Shown: positions 1 to 8,433 of the stretch, in pieces
Layout: each line of letters starts with the position of its first letter
How positions within the stretch are numbered: position 1 is the first letter of the stretch
Assembly: GCF_001720585.1 (NCBI RefSeq)
Contig: NZ_MABH01000230.1
Span: forward strand, 1 to 32,150
Direction of reading: 5' to 3'
From: Cereibacter johrii
Lineage (GTDB): Bacteria; Pseudomonadota; Alphaproteobacteria; Rhodobacterales; Rhodobacteraceae
Length of the DNA stretch: 32,150 nucleotides
Translations under genes and position numbers: made by a program
The notes under the pieces: model-generated
The model's database searches: none
Seen by the model: only the letters and a program-made list of their open reading frames with translations
Told to the model about the DNA's origin: nothing

Positions 1-1809
1 ACCGAGCCGCGCCAGCGGGTGCTCGACGCGCTGGCGGCCTATGGCGGGGCGCCGGTGACGCTGGCCGAACTGTCGGCCGAGGCGGGGGTGACGAGCTCGG
101 TGGTGAAGGGGCTGGTCAAGGCGGGCGCGATCGTCGAGGAGGAGGCGCCGCGCGATCTGCCCTATCCGCCGCTCGATCCCGGTGCCGCGCCCGTGCGGCT
201 CGAGGGCGATCAGGTGGCCGCGGCCGAAGCCCTTGTCGCGGCGGTGGCGGCCGACAGCTACAGCACGACGCTCCTGAAGGGCGTGACCGGCTCGGGCAAG
301 ACCGAAGTCTATCTCGAGGCGGTGGCCGAATGCCTGCGCCGCGGCCGGCAGGCCCTCGTGCTCCTGCCCGAGATCGCGCTCACCTCCGAATTCCTCGCCC
401 GCGTCGAGGCCCGCTTCGGGGCGCGACCCGCCGAATGGCACTCGGGCGTGACCGCGACCGAGCGGCGGCGGCTCTGGCGGATGGTCTCGGAGGGGCAGGC
501 GCAGTTCGTGGCGGGAGCCCGTTCGGCCTTGTTCCTGCCCTTCCGCGACCTCGGCCTCGTCGTCGTCGACGAGGAGCACGACACCTCCTACAAGCAGGAG
601 GAGGGCGCGCTCTACAATGCCCGCGACATGGCGGTGCTGCGCGCCTCGATCTGCGGCTGCCCGGCGGTGCTGGCCTCGGCCACGCCCTCGCTGGAAAGCT
701 GGGTGAATGCCGCGCAGGGCCGCTACGCCCGGCTCGATCTCGGCGCCCGCTTCGGCGCGGCCGAGCTGCCCGAGATGCATGCGATCGACCTGCGCCCCGA
801 GAAGCTGCCCGCGAACCGCTGGATTTCGGAGGCGCTGGCCCGATCAGTCGAGGCCCGGATCGCGCGGGGCGAGCAGTCGCTTCTGTTCCTGAACCGCCGC
901 GGCTATGCGCCGGTCACGATCTGCCGCGCCTGCGGCCACCAGATCGGCTGCGACCATTGCGACGCGCGGATGGTCGAGCACCGGTTCCAGAAGCGCCTCG
1001 TCTGCCACCAGTGCGGGGCGACGAAACCCATGCCCGAGGCCTGCCCCTCCTGCGGGGTCGAGGGGCGGATGGCGCCGGTGGGGCCCGGGGTCGAGCGGCT
1101 GGCCGAGGAGGTGGCAGACCGCTTTCCGCAGGCGCGGGTGGCGGTGCTGTCCTCGGACCTCTTCGGTTCGGCGCGGGCACTGAAGGAGCAGATCGCGGCC
1201 ATCGCCGAGGGCGGCGCCGACATCATCATCGGCACGCAGATCGTGGCCAAGGGGCACAACTTCCCGCTCCTGACGCTGGTGGGCGTGATCGACGCGGATC
1301 TGGGCCTGCAGGGATCGGACCTGAGGGCCGCCGAGCGCACCTTCCAGCTGGTGCGGCAGGTGGCAGGGCGCGCCGGACGCTCGGCGGGCCGACGGGGCGT
1401 GGCGCTCGTGCAGACCTGCCAGCCCGAACATCCGGTGATCCGGGCGATCCTCGGCGGCGACGAGGAAGCCTTCTGGAGGGCCGAGGCCGAGGAGCGGCGC
1501 GTGGCGGGGATGCCGCCCTACGGGCGCCTCGCGGGCATCATCCTGTCCTCGCCCGATGTGGCGCAGGTCTTCGAGACGGGTGCGGAGCTTGCGCGGGCCG
1601 ACGCCCCCTTGCGCCGGATCGGGGCGCAGGTCTTCGGCCCCGCGCCCGCGCCCATCGCCCGGGTGCGGGGCCGCCACCGGGTGCGCCTGCTGGTCAAGGC
1701 GGGGAAGGGCGCGCCGCTGCAGGCCGCGCTCGCGGAGTGGATCGCGCAGGTGAAGCTGCCCGCAGCCCTGCGCCTTGCGGTGGATATCGATCCACAGAGC
1801 TTCCTCTGA
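1..1809 (+). CDS. priA: Primosomal protein N' (replication restart helicase PriA), 5'-truncated by window edge
   Basis: PriA is a 3'-5' superfamily 2 DNA helicase that recognises stalled forks and reloads the replisome. The frame is open from base 1 (first codons T-E-P-R-Q-R), so the true start lies outside; about 130 residues are missing compared with the usual ~730. Numbering from the GTG at base 19, visible parts are a winged-helix segment (about 1-45), Walker A GVTGSGKT (88-95), the DEEH Walker B box (184-187), a zinc-binding insertion with eight cysteines in C-x2-C pairs (about 302-346), and the helicase motifs GTQIVAKGHNF and QVAGRAGR near residues 410-455. The 3' end is intact, stopping at a TGA before a 252-bp spacer. 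No neighbour is obviously co-transcribed. Family assignment is secure. Confidence 0.97.
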   Translation, partial: TEPRQRVLDALAAYGGAPVTLAELSAEAGVTSSVVKGLVKAGAIVEEEAPRDLPYPPLDPGAAPVRLEGDQVAAAEALVAAVAADSYSTTLLKGVTGSGKTEVYLEAVAECLRRGRQALVLLPEIALTSEFLARVEARFGARPAEWHSGVTATERRRLWRMVSEGQAQFVAGARSALFLPFRDLGLVVVDEEHDTSYKQEEGALYNARDMAVLRASICGCPAVLASATPSLESWVNAAQGRYARLDLGARFGAAELPEMHAIDLRPEKLPANRWISEALARSVEARIARGEQSLLFLNRRGYAPVTICRACGHQIGCDHCDARMVEHRFQKRLVCHQCGATKPMPEACPSCGVEGRMAPVGPGVERLAEEVADRFPQARVAVLSSDLFGSARALKEQIAAIAEGGADIIIGTQIVAKGHNFPLLTLVGVIDADLGLQGSDLRAAERTFQLVRQVAGRAGRSAGRRGVALVQTCQPEHPVIRAILGGDEEAFWRAEAEERRVAGMPPYGRLAGIILSSPDVAQVFETGAELARADAPLRRIGAQVFGPAPAPIARVRGRHRVRLLVKAGKGAPLQAALAEWIAQVKLPAALRLAVDIDPQSFL

Positions 1810-1822
1810 CCGCGGGCCGCCT

Positions 1823-1965
1823 CCCTGCGCCGCTGGGGGCCTCTTGCATCCGAAGAGGGCGCGCCGCCCCTTGCCATCTCTGACGGCGGGCCCCGCCCCT
1901 GCGCCGGAAGGGGGCTCCTGCGTCCAATGGGGAAACGCGGCGCCCCTTTCGCGCCTTGATGGCGC
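1823..1965 (+). repeat. Two degenerate copies of a ~74-bp intergenic sequence
   Basis: Between priA and msrA, two stretches starting CCCTGCGCCG at 1823 and 1897 align over about 50 bases. Shared blocks include GGGGGC, TGC-TCC and GCGCCCCTT near their ends. The spacing is 74 bp and the similarity imperfect. They may be an old tandem duplication or copies of a dispersed GC-rich intergenic element. No function is visible. Confidence 0.4.
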
Positions 1966-2061
1966 GAGCGTGATCGCGCAAGGCTTCCGGTGCCGTCAGC
2001 GTGACTCGCACCGGCAGGCGGCCCTCCCTATATTCGTCCCCTGTCAACCGGAGGCCGCACA

Positions 2062-2736
2062 ATGTTCCTGCTCAACCGTAAGAAGTCCGAGATGGTCTCT
2101 GCCGCCGAGGCGCTGCCCGGCCGCCCTGAACCCATTCCCACGGCCGAGACGCATTTCCTGTCGGGCCTGCCGCTGAAGTCGCCGGTGCCCGCGGGCATGG
2201 CCGAGGCGGTCTTCGGCATGGGCTGCTTCTGGGGGGTCGAGCGCAAGTTCTGGCAGGTGCCGGAAGGTGTCTGGCTCACCATGGTGGGCTATGCCGGGGG
2301 CTACACGCCGAACCCGACCTACGAGGAGGTCTGCTCGGGCCGCACCGGCCATACCGAGGCCGTCCGCGTGATCTACGACCCGTCCGTCATCTCCTATGCC
2401 ATGCTGCTCAAGCTCTTCTGGGAGAACCACGATCCCACGCAGGGGATGCGGCAGGGCAACGACAGCGGCACGCAATATCGCTCGGCCATCTACACCTACG
2501 GGCCCGAACAGGCCGAGGCCGCCAAGGCCTCCGCCACCGCCTATCAGGGTGCACTGAGCGCGGCCGGCCGGGGCCGGATCACCACCGAGATCCTTCCCGC
2601 GCCGCCCTTCTACTTCGCCGAAGCCTATCACCAGCAATATCTGGCCAAGAACCCGGCCGGCTATTGCGGCGTGGGCGGCACCGGGGTGTCCTGCCCGATC
2701 GGAACCGGGGTCGGCGCCGCGTCGCCCGCACGCTGA
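2062..2736 (+). CDS. msrA: Peptide-methionine (S)-S-oxide reductase MsrA
   Basis: MsrA reduces methionine-S-sulfoxide in proteins and in free form, repairing oxidative damage with thioredoxin as reductant. The catalytic motif GCFWG lies at residues 54-58 (C55 is the nucleophile), followed by the family block GYAGG and the GHTEAV segment. Two C-terminal cysteines at about 202 and 211 fit the recycling cysteines of three-cysteine MsrA enzymes. The length of 224 aa is usual; the first ~45 residues are an N-terminal extension also found in E. coli-type MsrA, without a clear signal peptide. A GGAG ribosome binding site ten bases upstream supports the ATG. It probably stands alone, with prmA following after 63 bp in the same direction. 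Confidence 0.96.
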   Translation: MFLLNRKKSEMVSAAEALPGRPEPIPTAETHFLSGLPLKSPVPAGMAEAVFGMGCFWGVERKFWQVPEGVWLTMVGYAGGYTPNPTYEEVCSGRTGHTEAVRVIYDPSVISYAMLLKLFWENHDPTQGMRQGNDSGTQYRSAIYTYGPEQAEAAKASATAYQGALSAAGRGRITTEILPAPPFYFAEAYHQQYLAKNPAGYCGVGGTGVSCPIGTGVGAASPAR

Positions 2737-2799
2737 GCGGCGCTTGACGCGGGGCGGGGGCGGGGATAGGCCCGCCCCGACCGCACCGGAGGCTGCCCC

Positions 2800-3675
2800 A
2801 TGCCCACCTATTCCGCCCTGACCACGCTCGAAGGCGAGGAGGCCGCCGAGGCCCTCGCCGACGCCCTCGAGCGGATGGAGCCCGAGCCGACCGGCGTGGG
2901 CGTGTTCGAGATCGAGGACGGCTCGGGCCTCTGGGAAGTCGGCGCCTATTTCCTCGAGCAGCCCTCCGAGGCGGTGCTCGAGCTTCTGGCGACCGCCTTC
3001 GGCGCCAGACCCTTCGCTCTGTCGGAATTGCCCGAGATCGACTGGGTCGCCAAGGTCCGCCGCGAGCTGTCGCCGGTCGAGGCCGGGCGCTTCTTCGTCT
3101 ACGGCAGCCACGATGCGGACAAGGTGCCGGACGGCCGGATCGCGCTCCAGATCGAGGCAACCGTGGCCTTCGGCACGGGCCACCACGGCACGACGCTGGG
3201 CTGCCTGCGCGCCCTCGACCGGCTGGTGGAGGCGGGCTTCGTGCCGCGGAAAGTGGCCGATGTGGGCTGCGGCACGGCGGTCCTCGCCATGGCGGCCGCG
3301 CGGGTCTTCCCCGAGGCGCAGGTCCTCGCCTCCGACATCGACGAGGTGGCCGTCGAGGTGGCGGAAGCCAACGTCGCGATCAACGGGCTCGAGGGGCGGG
3401 TCGCCTGCCTCGAGGCCGCGGGCTTCGATCATCCCGAGATCGCCGCGGCGGCGCCCTTCGATCTCGTCTTCGCCAACATCCTGAAAGGCCCGCTGATCGA
3501 GCTCGCGCCCGCCATGGCCGCCCATGTGGCGCCGGGGGGCGGGCTGGCCATCCTGTCGGGCCTGCTCGTGGTGCAGGCCGATTCGATCACCGAGGCCTAT
3601 CTCGCCCAAGGGTTCGAACTCGCCCAGCGTGAGGATCTCGGCGAATGGTGCTGCCTCGTGATGCGCCGTCCCTGA
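2800..3675 (+). CDS. prmA: Ribosomal protein L11 methyltransferase PrmA
   Basis: PrmA is an S-adenosylmethionine-dependent methyltransferase that modifies amino groups of ribosomal protein L11 in the cytoplasm. Residues 1-110 form the substrate-recognition domain. The catalytic Rossmann domain shows FGTGHHGTT (124-132, family FGTGxHxTT), the SAM-binding glycine motif VADVGCG (152-158), an acidic ribose-binding position in ASDID, and the post-motif NILKGPL starting at N226. The length of 291 aa is normal. The ATG is preceded by a strong GGAGG at the right spacing. It follows msrA by 63 bp and may share a transcript with it, though no functional link is implied. Confidence 0.95.
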   Translation: MPTYSALTTLEGEEAAEALADALERMEPEPTGVGVFEIEDGSGLWEVGAYFLEQPSEAVLELLATAFGARPFALSELPEIDWVAKVRRELSPVEAGRFFVYGSHDADKVPDGRIALQIEATVAFGTGHHGTTLGCLRALDRLVEAGFVPRKVADVGCGTAVLAMAAARVFPEAQVLASDIDEVAVEVAEANVAINGLEGRVACLEAAGFDHPEIAAAAPFDLVFANILKGPLIELAPAMAAHVAPGGGLAILSGLLVVQADSITEAYLAQGFELAQREDLGEWCCLVMRRP

Positions 3676-3854
3676 GCATCGGCACGGCCCGGGAGAGCCC
3701 GCGGATCCCGGGCTCGCGCGATGCGTGAAAATCCGCGCCGCCGCCGAGGCTGTGGCGCATTCTTCCCGTATTAACGGGATGTTGCCCGCTTTCTGCCATG
3801 TTCTGCGGCCATGCTGCCTTGGGCCGGAAACGGCGGTGTCAGTGTGGGCTTGTC

Positions 3855-4199
3855 ATGGACCGCAACCTTGCGGACTTTCGAAATCGGGTCGCGCGGATCG
3901 AGGCCGCGCATGAGCGGGGCCTGGGCTTCGAGGCCCAGGGAACGCTCGGCCGGTCGCATTACCTCAAGCCCGCGCGGCGTCGCCCGCGCCTGCTCGCGCC
4001 GCTTCTGGTGCTGCTGCTCTGCGGCGTGGGGCTGAAGGGGGCGCTTCTGTGGCGGATCGGGCCGGAATCCTATCAGGCGCGGCTCGACCGGCTGGCGGCG
4101 GCGGAGGGCCTTGACCGGCTGGGAAGCCTGCTGCTGCGCCCCGATCCGGCGGCCCGCCTCGTGGCGGAGCTGCTCGGGGGGCTTCTGCCCGGACGCTGA
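3855..4199 (+). CDS. Small single-pass membrane protein of unknown function
   Basis: This 114-residue ORF has a charged N-terminal domain (1-44, rich in Arg/Glu), one hydrophobic segment at about 45-66, and a C-terminal tail with leucine-rich amphipathic stretches. The predicted layout is a cytoplasmic N-terminus, one membrane helix and a periplasmic tail. I chose the ATG at 3855 because the residues upstream in the same frame are Cys/Arg-rich and look non-coding; the ribosome binding site is weak. No family is recognised. The gene lies between prmA and a convergent DUF1127 gene. Confidence 0.6.
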   Translation: MDRNLADFRNRVARIEAAHERGLGFEAQGTLGRSHYLKPARRRPRLLAPLLVLLLCGVGLKGALLWRIGPESYQARLDRLAAAEGLDRLGSLLLRPDPAARLVAELLGGLLPGR

Positions 4200-4217
4200 T
4201 CGCTCTCAGTCAAAGGA

Positions 4218-4248
4218 AAAGGCCGCGTCCCGGTGGGGAGCGGCCTTT
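4218..4248 (-). terminator. Rho-independent terminator of the DUF1127 gene, possibly bidirectional
   Basis: A 9-bp perfect stem (AAAGGCCGC / GCGGCCTTT) encloses a 13-base loop between two convergent genes. On the minus strand the stem is followed by a T-rich run (TTTTCCTTT), so it best serves the DUF1127 gene ending at 4291. It may also stop read-through from the plus strand. Confidence 0.8.
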
Positions 4249-4290
4249 GGCAGATGGTCCGGGAGAGAGCGTCCCGTCCTCTGCTGACCC

Positions 4291-4503
4291 TTAGCGGCGG
4301 AGCGCGCAGATGTCATCGATATCGCCGCGGCAGAGACCGATGTCGTCGAGCTCGCGATCGCTGAGCTTCGTCAGGGCTGCGCGGGTGGCGCGGGCGTCGT
4401 TCCAGGCCACAACGGCGGCGAGCAGGTCGCTCATGCGCTGCACGAAGTGGAAGGTGGAGATGGCGCCGAAGGGCGCCGGGCGGGTCGTCTCGAAGGCGGC
4501 CAT
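4291..4503 (-). CDS. DUF1127 (YjiS-like) small protein
   Basis: This is a 70-residue protein whose C-terminal half matches the DUF1127 signature: R[21 protein letters not shown], followed by a short arginine-containing end. Members are small, Arg-rich, stress-linked proteins of alphaproteobacteria; in R. sphaeroides some are associated with RNA metabolism and RpoH-dependent stress responses (family knowledge). The ATG at 4503 has an AAAAAAGGA ribosome binding site nine bases upstream. An upstream ATG in frame would add 41 residues unlike the family, so the short form is preferred. It is monocistronic, with its own terminator 43 bases downstream. Confidence 0.88.
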   Translation of the reverse strand: MAAFETTRPAPFGAISTFHFVQRMSDLLAAVVAWNDARATRAALTKLSDRELDDIGLCRGDIDDICALRR

Positions 4504-4822
4504 GGCGTCTGTCCTTTTTTCAAACTGCTGAAGATCACAGCACCGCTGCGTCTGAACAGGCAAATAAGCCGGCGGCTTGATGTCGGCAATTGGTTCCGGA
4601 GCAATGCCGCATTGCAGAAAACGCAAGGCTCCAATTCACGAAAATGTCTTGTATCCCGGGCGCTTGATCGAAAGGGCCTCGTCGTCGTATCGCACGGAAG
4701 AAGTGTCGTTTTTCGACCATGGCTGCGGCTTTCCCGCCGTGGCGCCACGCGGGGCGCGGAAGGTGCTGGCAGGTGTTCCCGCTTCGTGCTAGCCCTTGCG
4801 GCAACGGGAAGCAGGGGGCGAC
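4504..4822. other. 319-bp divergent intergenic region between the DUF1127 gene and ruvC
   Basis: This spacer holds the leaders and promoters of two divergent genes. It is less GC-rich than its surroundings near 4505-4630. I see no convincing small ORF or stable hairpin. No consensus promoter can be assigned by eye, although a stress-sigma promoter for the DUF1127 gene would be expected from family behaviour. Confidence 0.5.
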
Positions 4823-5329
4823 ATGAGGGTTCTGGGCATCGACCCCGGTCTGCGGAACATGGGATGGGGGGTGATCGACGTGTCGGGCACGCGTCTGGCT
4901 CATGTCGCAAACGGAATTTGCCACTCCGATTCGGGCGATCTGGCCCAGCGGCTCCTGTCGCTGCACGGCCAGCTGACCGATGTGCTGGCGCGCTTTCAGC
5001 CCGACACGGCGGCCGTCGAGCATACGTTCGTCAACAAGGACGGGGTGGCGACGCTGAAACTTGGGCAGGCGCGGGGGATCGCGCTCCTCGTTCCGGCGCA
5101 GGCGGGGCTCGCGGTCGGCGAATATGCCCCGAACGCGGTGAAGAAGACGGTGGTCGGTGTGGGCCATGCCGCCAAGGAGCAGATCCAGCACATGGTGCGG
5201 CTGCACCTGCCGGGCGTCGCTCTCGCGGGGCCCGACGCGGCCGACGCGCTCGCGGTCGCGATCTGCCACGCCCACCATGTGCAATCCTCCGGCCGGCTCG
5301 AGGCCGCACTGGCGAGGGCCGCGCGATGA
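4823..5329 (+). CDS. ruvC: Crossover junction endodeoxyribonuclease RuvC
   Basis: RuvC is the dimeric endonuclease that resolves Holliday junctions together with RuvAB. All four catalytic acidic residues are at the E. coli positions: D7 in GIDPG, E66 in AVEHTF, and D138 and D141 in GPDAADA. The length of 168 aa is normal. The ATG at 4823 has an AGGGGG ribosome binding site; an upstream TTG in the same frame would add nine residues without a better site. The stop codon overlaps the start of the next ORF (ATGA), as expected for ruvC-ruvA translational coupling. RuvC itself looks intact, but its partner RuvA is broken here. Confidence 0.96.
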   Translation: MRVLGIDPGLRNMGWGVIDVSGTRLAHVANGICHSDSGDLAQRLLSLHGQLTDVLARFQPDTAAVEHTFVNKDGVATLKLGQARGIALLVPAQAGLAVGEYAPNAVKKTVVGVGHAAKEQIQHMVRLHLPGVALAGPDAADALAVAICHAHHVQSSGRLEAALARAAR

Positions 5330-6204
5330 TCGGCAAGGTGGCGGGGATCCTCGACTTCCGCGGCCCGGATCATGTGCTGATCGACGTCCGCGGCGTGGGC
5401 TACATCGTCTATGTCTCCGACCGGACGCTCGCCTCGATGCCGGGTCTGGGCGAGGGGGTGGCTCTCTATACCGAGCTCGTGGTGCGCGAGGATCTGCTGC
5501 AGCTCTTCGGCTTCCCCACGATGATCGAGAAGGAGTGGCATCGGCTGCTGATGACGGTGCAGGGCGTCGGCGCCAAGGCGGGGATGGCGATCCTCGGCGC
5601 GCTCGGGGCCGAGGGAACCGCGCGCGCGATCACGCTCGGCGATGCGCGCCTCTCCGCGCTCTGCCTCGGGCCGGGCTTCGGCCTCACCGACCGCGAGCGC
5701 GATCTCGTGGCGGTGGCGCTCGATGCCGGGCGGCCGACGGTTCTCGATGCCGACGCGCTGACCCTCGTCTCGCGCGAGAGGATGCTGCGGCAAAGGCTGC
5801 ACCCGGGCTGTGTGCTCACGCCTCATGCGGGCGAGTTTCGCAGGCTCTTCCCCGGGACGCCGGAGGACGAAGGCTCCCGCGCCGCGGCCGTGCGGGAGGC
5901 CGCGGCGGAGACGGGCGCGGTGATCCTGCTGAAAGGGGCCGAGACGCTGGTGGCGGGGCCGGAGGGGCTTGCGGTTCACGCGGCCACCGGCGCCCGGAGC
6001 GCGCCCTGGCTTGCCACGGCGGGGGCGGGGGATGTGCTGGCCGGGCTGATCGCGGGCCTCCTCGGCCGGGGCGTCAGGGAGCAGGAGGCGGCCGAGGCGG
6101 GCGCCTGGCTCCATGTCGAGGCGGCGCGCGGGGTCGGTCCGGGCCTGATTGCCGAAGACCTGCCCGAAGCCTTGCCCGCGGTCTTCCGCGCCCTCGGCCT
6201 TTAG
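5326..6204 (+). CDS. Chimeric ORF: RuvA N-terminal domains fused in frame to the C-terminal half of an NAD(P)H-hydrate dehydratase (NnrD)
   Basis: Residues 1 to about 108 are a normal RuvA start: OB-fold domain I ([13 protein letters not shown]...) and the first helix-hairpin-helix of domain II ([13 protein letters not shown]). After GDAR (about base 5649) the protein switches to the C-terminal half of the ADP-dependent NAD(P)HX dehydratase domain: LGPGFG (114-119), [25 protein letters not shown] and the catalytic GAGDVLAG with D236. Missing are the second RuvA hairpin and domain III, all of ruvB from its usual downstream place, and the epimerase domain and first ~90 residues of the dehydratase. 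Neither half should work alone: RuvA needs domains II and III for junction and RuvB binding, and NnrD lacks part of its nucleotide fold. The ATGA overlap with ruvC shows the RuvA start is native. A deletion, rearrangement or assembly chimera are possible explanations. Confidence 0.88.
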   Translation: MIGKVAGILDFRGPDHVLIDVRGVGYIVYVSDRTLASMPGLGEGVALYTELVVREDLLQLFGFPTMIEKEWHRLLMTVQGVGAKAGMAILGALGAEGTARAITLGDARLSALCLGPGFGLTDRERDLVAVALDAGRPTVLDADALTLVSRERMLRQRLHPGCVLTPHAGEFRRLFPGTPEDEGSRAAAVREAAAETGAVILLKGAETLVAGPEGLAVHAATGARSAPWLATAGAGDVLAGLIAGLLGRGVREQEAAEAGAWLHVEAARGVGPGLIAEDLPEALPAVFRALGL

Positions 6205-6261
6205 GGCCGCGCCGCTCCCCGGCCGGTGCCGGAGGTCGGGCGGATGCCGCTCGGGCGACGA

Positions 6262-6732
6262 TCACACCGTGACGGCGAGCGGCTCGGGCCGGGTCACGGG
6301 ATGGAGATCGCCCGCATAGATCGCCGCCGGGGCCTCGAAGGTCAGCGTGACGAGCGGAACGTCTTTCATCCGCAGAAGCCGCGTGAGCTGCCCGTCCACG
6401 AGCCGCCGCGCGGGCAGGACCGCGGAACCTTGCCCGTAGAGGAGCTCGGCCCGCGCGCCCCGCAGCAGGAGCGGCTGGTCAGCCGGAACGAGGAGCGTCT
6501 CGCCCGGCCGGTCGTGGGCGAGGGTGCTTGCCGCGATGGCGACCATCTCGGCCTGCGCCAGGGTGGTTTTCTCGGCCGCCAGAACCGCGACCGCGCCGCT
6601 CCGCGCCACCAGCCTGTCGCCCGGCCGGATCTCCTCGGCGGGCCGGATCCCGGCCAGGGTCAGAACCGGCGTTCCGCTTGCCAGGGACAGGAGGTGCCGT
6701 AGCCCAAGTCCGGTCGGAGAGATGTCGCTCAT
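6262..6732 (-). CDS. Hint (Hedgehog/intein)-domain protein
   Basis: This 156-residue protein begins its domain with LASGTPVLTLAGIRPAEEI and then RPGDRL, the typical Hint start (small residue, TPVLT, Pro-Ala-Glu, GD). It ends with a tract resembling LTFEAPAAIYAGDL. Free-standing Hint proteins are common in rhodobacteria; their action is unproven, but the fold is related to self-splicing and autoproteolytic domains. The start serine or cysteine needed for classical autoprocessing is only weakly represented (Ser at about residue 20). The ATG has AGGA upstream. It converges on the ruvA::nnrD chimera, leaving only 57 bp between stops. Confidence 0.82.
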   Translation of the reverse strand: MSDISPTGLGLRHLLSLASGTPVLTLAGIRPAEEIRPGDRLVARSGAVAVLAAEKTTLAQAEMVAIAASTLAHDRPGETLLVPADQPLLLRGARAELLYGQGSAVLPARRLVDGQLTRLLRMKDVPLVTLTFEAPAAIYAGDLHPVTRPEPLAVTV

Positions 6733-6930
6733 CTTCGGCCCTTTCCTGCGGTTCGCTCACCCGAAGGATGAGTCACCGAAGATGGTTCATTTCTGTGGCG
6801 GAGAAGAGAAACATTGCGGCGAGTGCAGGGCAGCGCCTCTCCGGGAGCCGCGCTTTTCCTCTCGCATCGGGCCGGGCCCTTTGCTAGAAGGGCGCGGATT
6901 TTCGGGGCGTGCTCACGCGCGGCCCCGAAG

Positions 6931-7015
6931 GCGGGTGTGGCGGAACTGGTAGACGCAGCAGGTTTAGGTCCTGTCGCCGAAAGGCGTGGGGGTTCGAGTC
7001 CCTTCACCCGCACCA
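6931..7015 (+). tRNA. tRNA-Leu (anticodon UAG)
   Basis: Acceptor arms GCGGGTG (6931-6937) and CACCCGC (7005-7011) pair over 7 bp, with discriminator A and an encoded CCA (7013-7015). The anticodon loop TTTAGGT carries UAG, which reads CUN leucine codons. The length and the hairpin after the anticodon stem (GTCGCCGAAAGGCG) fit a class II tRNA with a long variable arm. It ends 24 bases before tig. Confidence 0.95.
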
Positions 7016-7039
7016 GAGGAACAAAGAGGACGGAGAGAC

Positions 7040-8374
7040 ATGCAGGTCACCGAGACCCAGAAGGAAGGTCTGAAGCGCGCGTACACCATCACGGTGACCG
7101 CTGCCGAACTGGACGCCAAGGTCCAGGAAAAGCTCGTCGAGGCGCAGCCCGACATCGAGATGAAGGGCTTCCGCAAGGGCAAGGTGCCGCTCGCCATGCT
7201 GAAAAAGCAGTTCGGCGCGCGTCTTCTCGGCGATGCGATGCAGGATGCCATTGACGGCGCCATGCGGGATCATCTCGAGACCTCGGGCGACCGTCCGGCG
7301 ATGCAGCCGGAAGTGCGCATGGTCGACGGCGAGACCTGGAAGGAAGGCACCGACGTCGTCGTCGAGATGAAATACGAGGCCCTGCCGGAGATCCCCGAGA
7401 TCGAGACCTCGAAGGTCTCGCTCGAGCGGCTGGTGGTGAAGGCCGACGAGGCCGCCATCGAGGAAGCCCTGAAGAACCTCGCCGAGTCGGCGCAGAACTT
7501 CGAGGACCGCCGCAAGGGTTCGAAGGCCAAGGATGGCGATCAGGTCGTGATCGACTTCAAGGGCTCGGTCGACGGCGAACTGTTCGAGGGCGGCTCGGCC
7601 GAGGATTACCCGCTGGTGCTGGGCTCGGGCTCGTTCATCCCGGGCTTCGAGGAGCAGCTCGTCGGCACGAAGGTCGATGACGAGGTGACGGTGAAGGTGA
7701 CCTTCCCGGCCGAATATGGCGCGAAGCATCTCGCGGGCAAGGAAGCCGAATTCGCCTGCACGGTGAAGGCCGTGAAGGCGCCGAAGGCCGCCGAGCTCGA
7801 CGACGAGCTGGCCAAGAAATACGGCGCCGAGGATCTGGCCGCTCTCAAGGGCCAGATCTCCGAGCGGCTCGAGGCCGAATACAAGGGCGCCTCGCGCGCC
7901 GTGCTGAAGCGGGCGCTGCTCGACCAGCTCGACCAGATGGTGAGCTTCGAGCTGCCGTCGAAACTCGTCGAGGCCGAGGCGCATCAGATCGCGCACCAGC
8001 TCTGGCACGAGGAGCACCCGGAAGAGCACGGCCACAACCACGGCAACATCGAACCCACCGACGAGCACAAGGCGCTGGCCGAGCGTCGCGTGCGCCTCGG
8101 GCTGCTGCTGGCCGAGATCGGCCGCAAGGCCGAGGTGACGGTGACCGACGCCGAGATGACCCAGGCGGTTCTCGCCCAGGCTCGCCAGTATCCGGGTCAG
8201 GAGCGCGCCTACTTCGAGTTCGTGCAGAAGAACCCGCAGATCCAGCAGCAGCTTCGCGCGCCGATCTTCGAGGACAAGGTCGTGGACCTGATCCTCGAAG
8301 GCGCGACCGTGACCGAGAAGGAAGTCGGCAAGGACGACCTCCAGAAGGCCATCGAGGCGCTCGACGAGATGTGA
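7040..8374 (+). CDS. tig: Trigger factor (ribosome-associated peptidyl-prolyl isomerase and chaperone)
   Basis: Trigger factor binds near the ribosome exit tunnel and shields nascent chains. The ribosome-docking signature GFRKGKVP lies at residues 43-50 of the N-terminal domain. The FKBP-type PPIase domain follows at about 150-240 ([24 protein letters not shown]), and then the helical C-terminal chaperone arms. Length 444 aa is usual. A histidine-rich segment at about 314-338 sits in the C-terminal domain. The ATG at 7040 is preceded by a purine-rich GGACGGAGAGAC; the longer frame runs back through tRNA-Leu and is not coding. With only 24 bases to the tRNA, the mRNA may be made by processing of a tRNA-Leu-tig transcript. 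A rho-independent terminator follows at 8397. Confidence 0.96.
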   Translation: MQVTETQKEGLKRAYTITVTAAELDAKVQEKLVEAQPDIEMKGFRKGKVPLAMLKKQFGARLLGDAMQDAIDGAMRDHLETSGDRPAMQPEVRMVDGETWKEGTDVVVEMKYEALPEIPEIETSKVSLERLVVKADEAAIEEALKNLAESAQNFEDRRKGSKAKDGDQVVIDFKGSVDGELFEGGSAEDYPLVLGSGSFIPGFEEQLVGTKVDDEVTVKVTFPAEYGAKHLAGKEAEFACTVKAVKAPKAAELDDELAKKYGAEDLAALKGQISERLEAEYKGASRAVLKRALLDQLDQMVSFELPSKLVEAEAHQIAHQLWHEEHPEEHGHNHGNIEPTDEHKALAERRVRLGLLLAEIGRKAEVTVTDAEMTQAVLAQARQYPGQERAYFEFVQKNPQIQQQLRAPIFEDKVVDLILEGATVTEKEVGKDDLQKAIEALDEM

Positions 8375-8396
8375 TCCGTCGCCCATGGCGACAGGG

Positions 8397-8427
8397 GGCC
8401 GCTCCTTCGGGGGCGGCCTTTTCTTTT
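8397..8427 (+). terminator. Rho-independent terminator of tig
   Basis: A 9-bp stem (GGCCGCTCC / GGGGCGGCC, one G·U pair) closes a TTCG tetraloop and is followed by TTTTCTTTT. It starts 22 bases after the tig stop. Its right arm plus T tract resembles the unit of the repeat array that follows directly. Confidence 0.9.
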
Positions 8428-8433
8428 CCGATG

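Noticed and set aside
4447-5325. Upstream extension of the ruvA::nnrD frame back to 4447
   Set aside because: It crosses ruvC and the DUF1127 gene in another frame, lacks any motif, and the native RuvA start at 5326 overlaps the ruvC stop.
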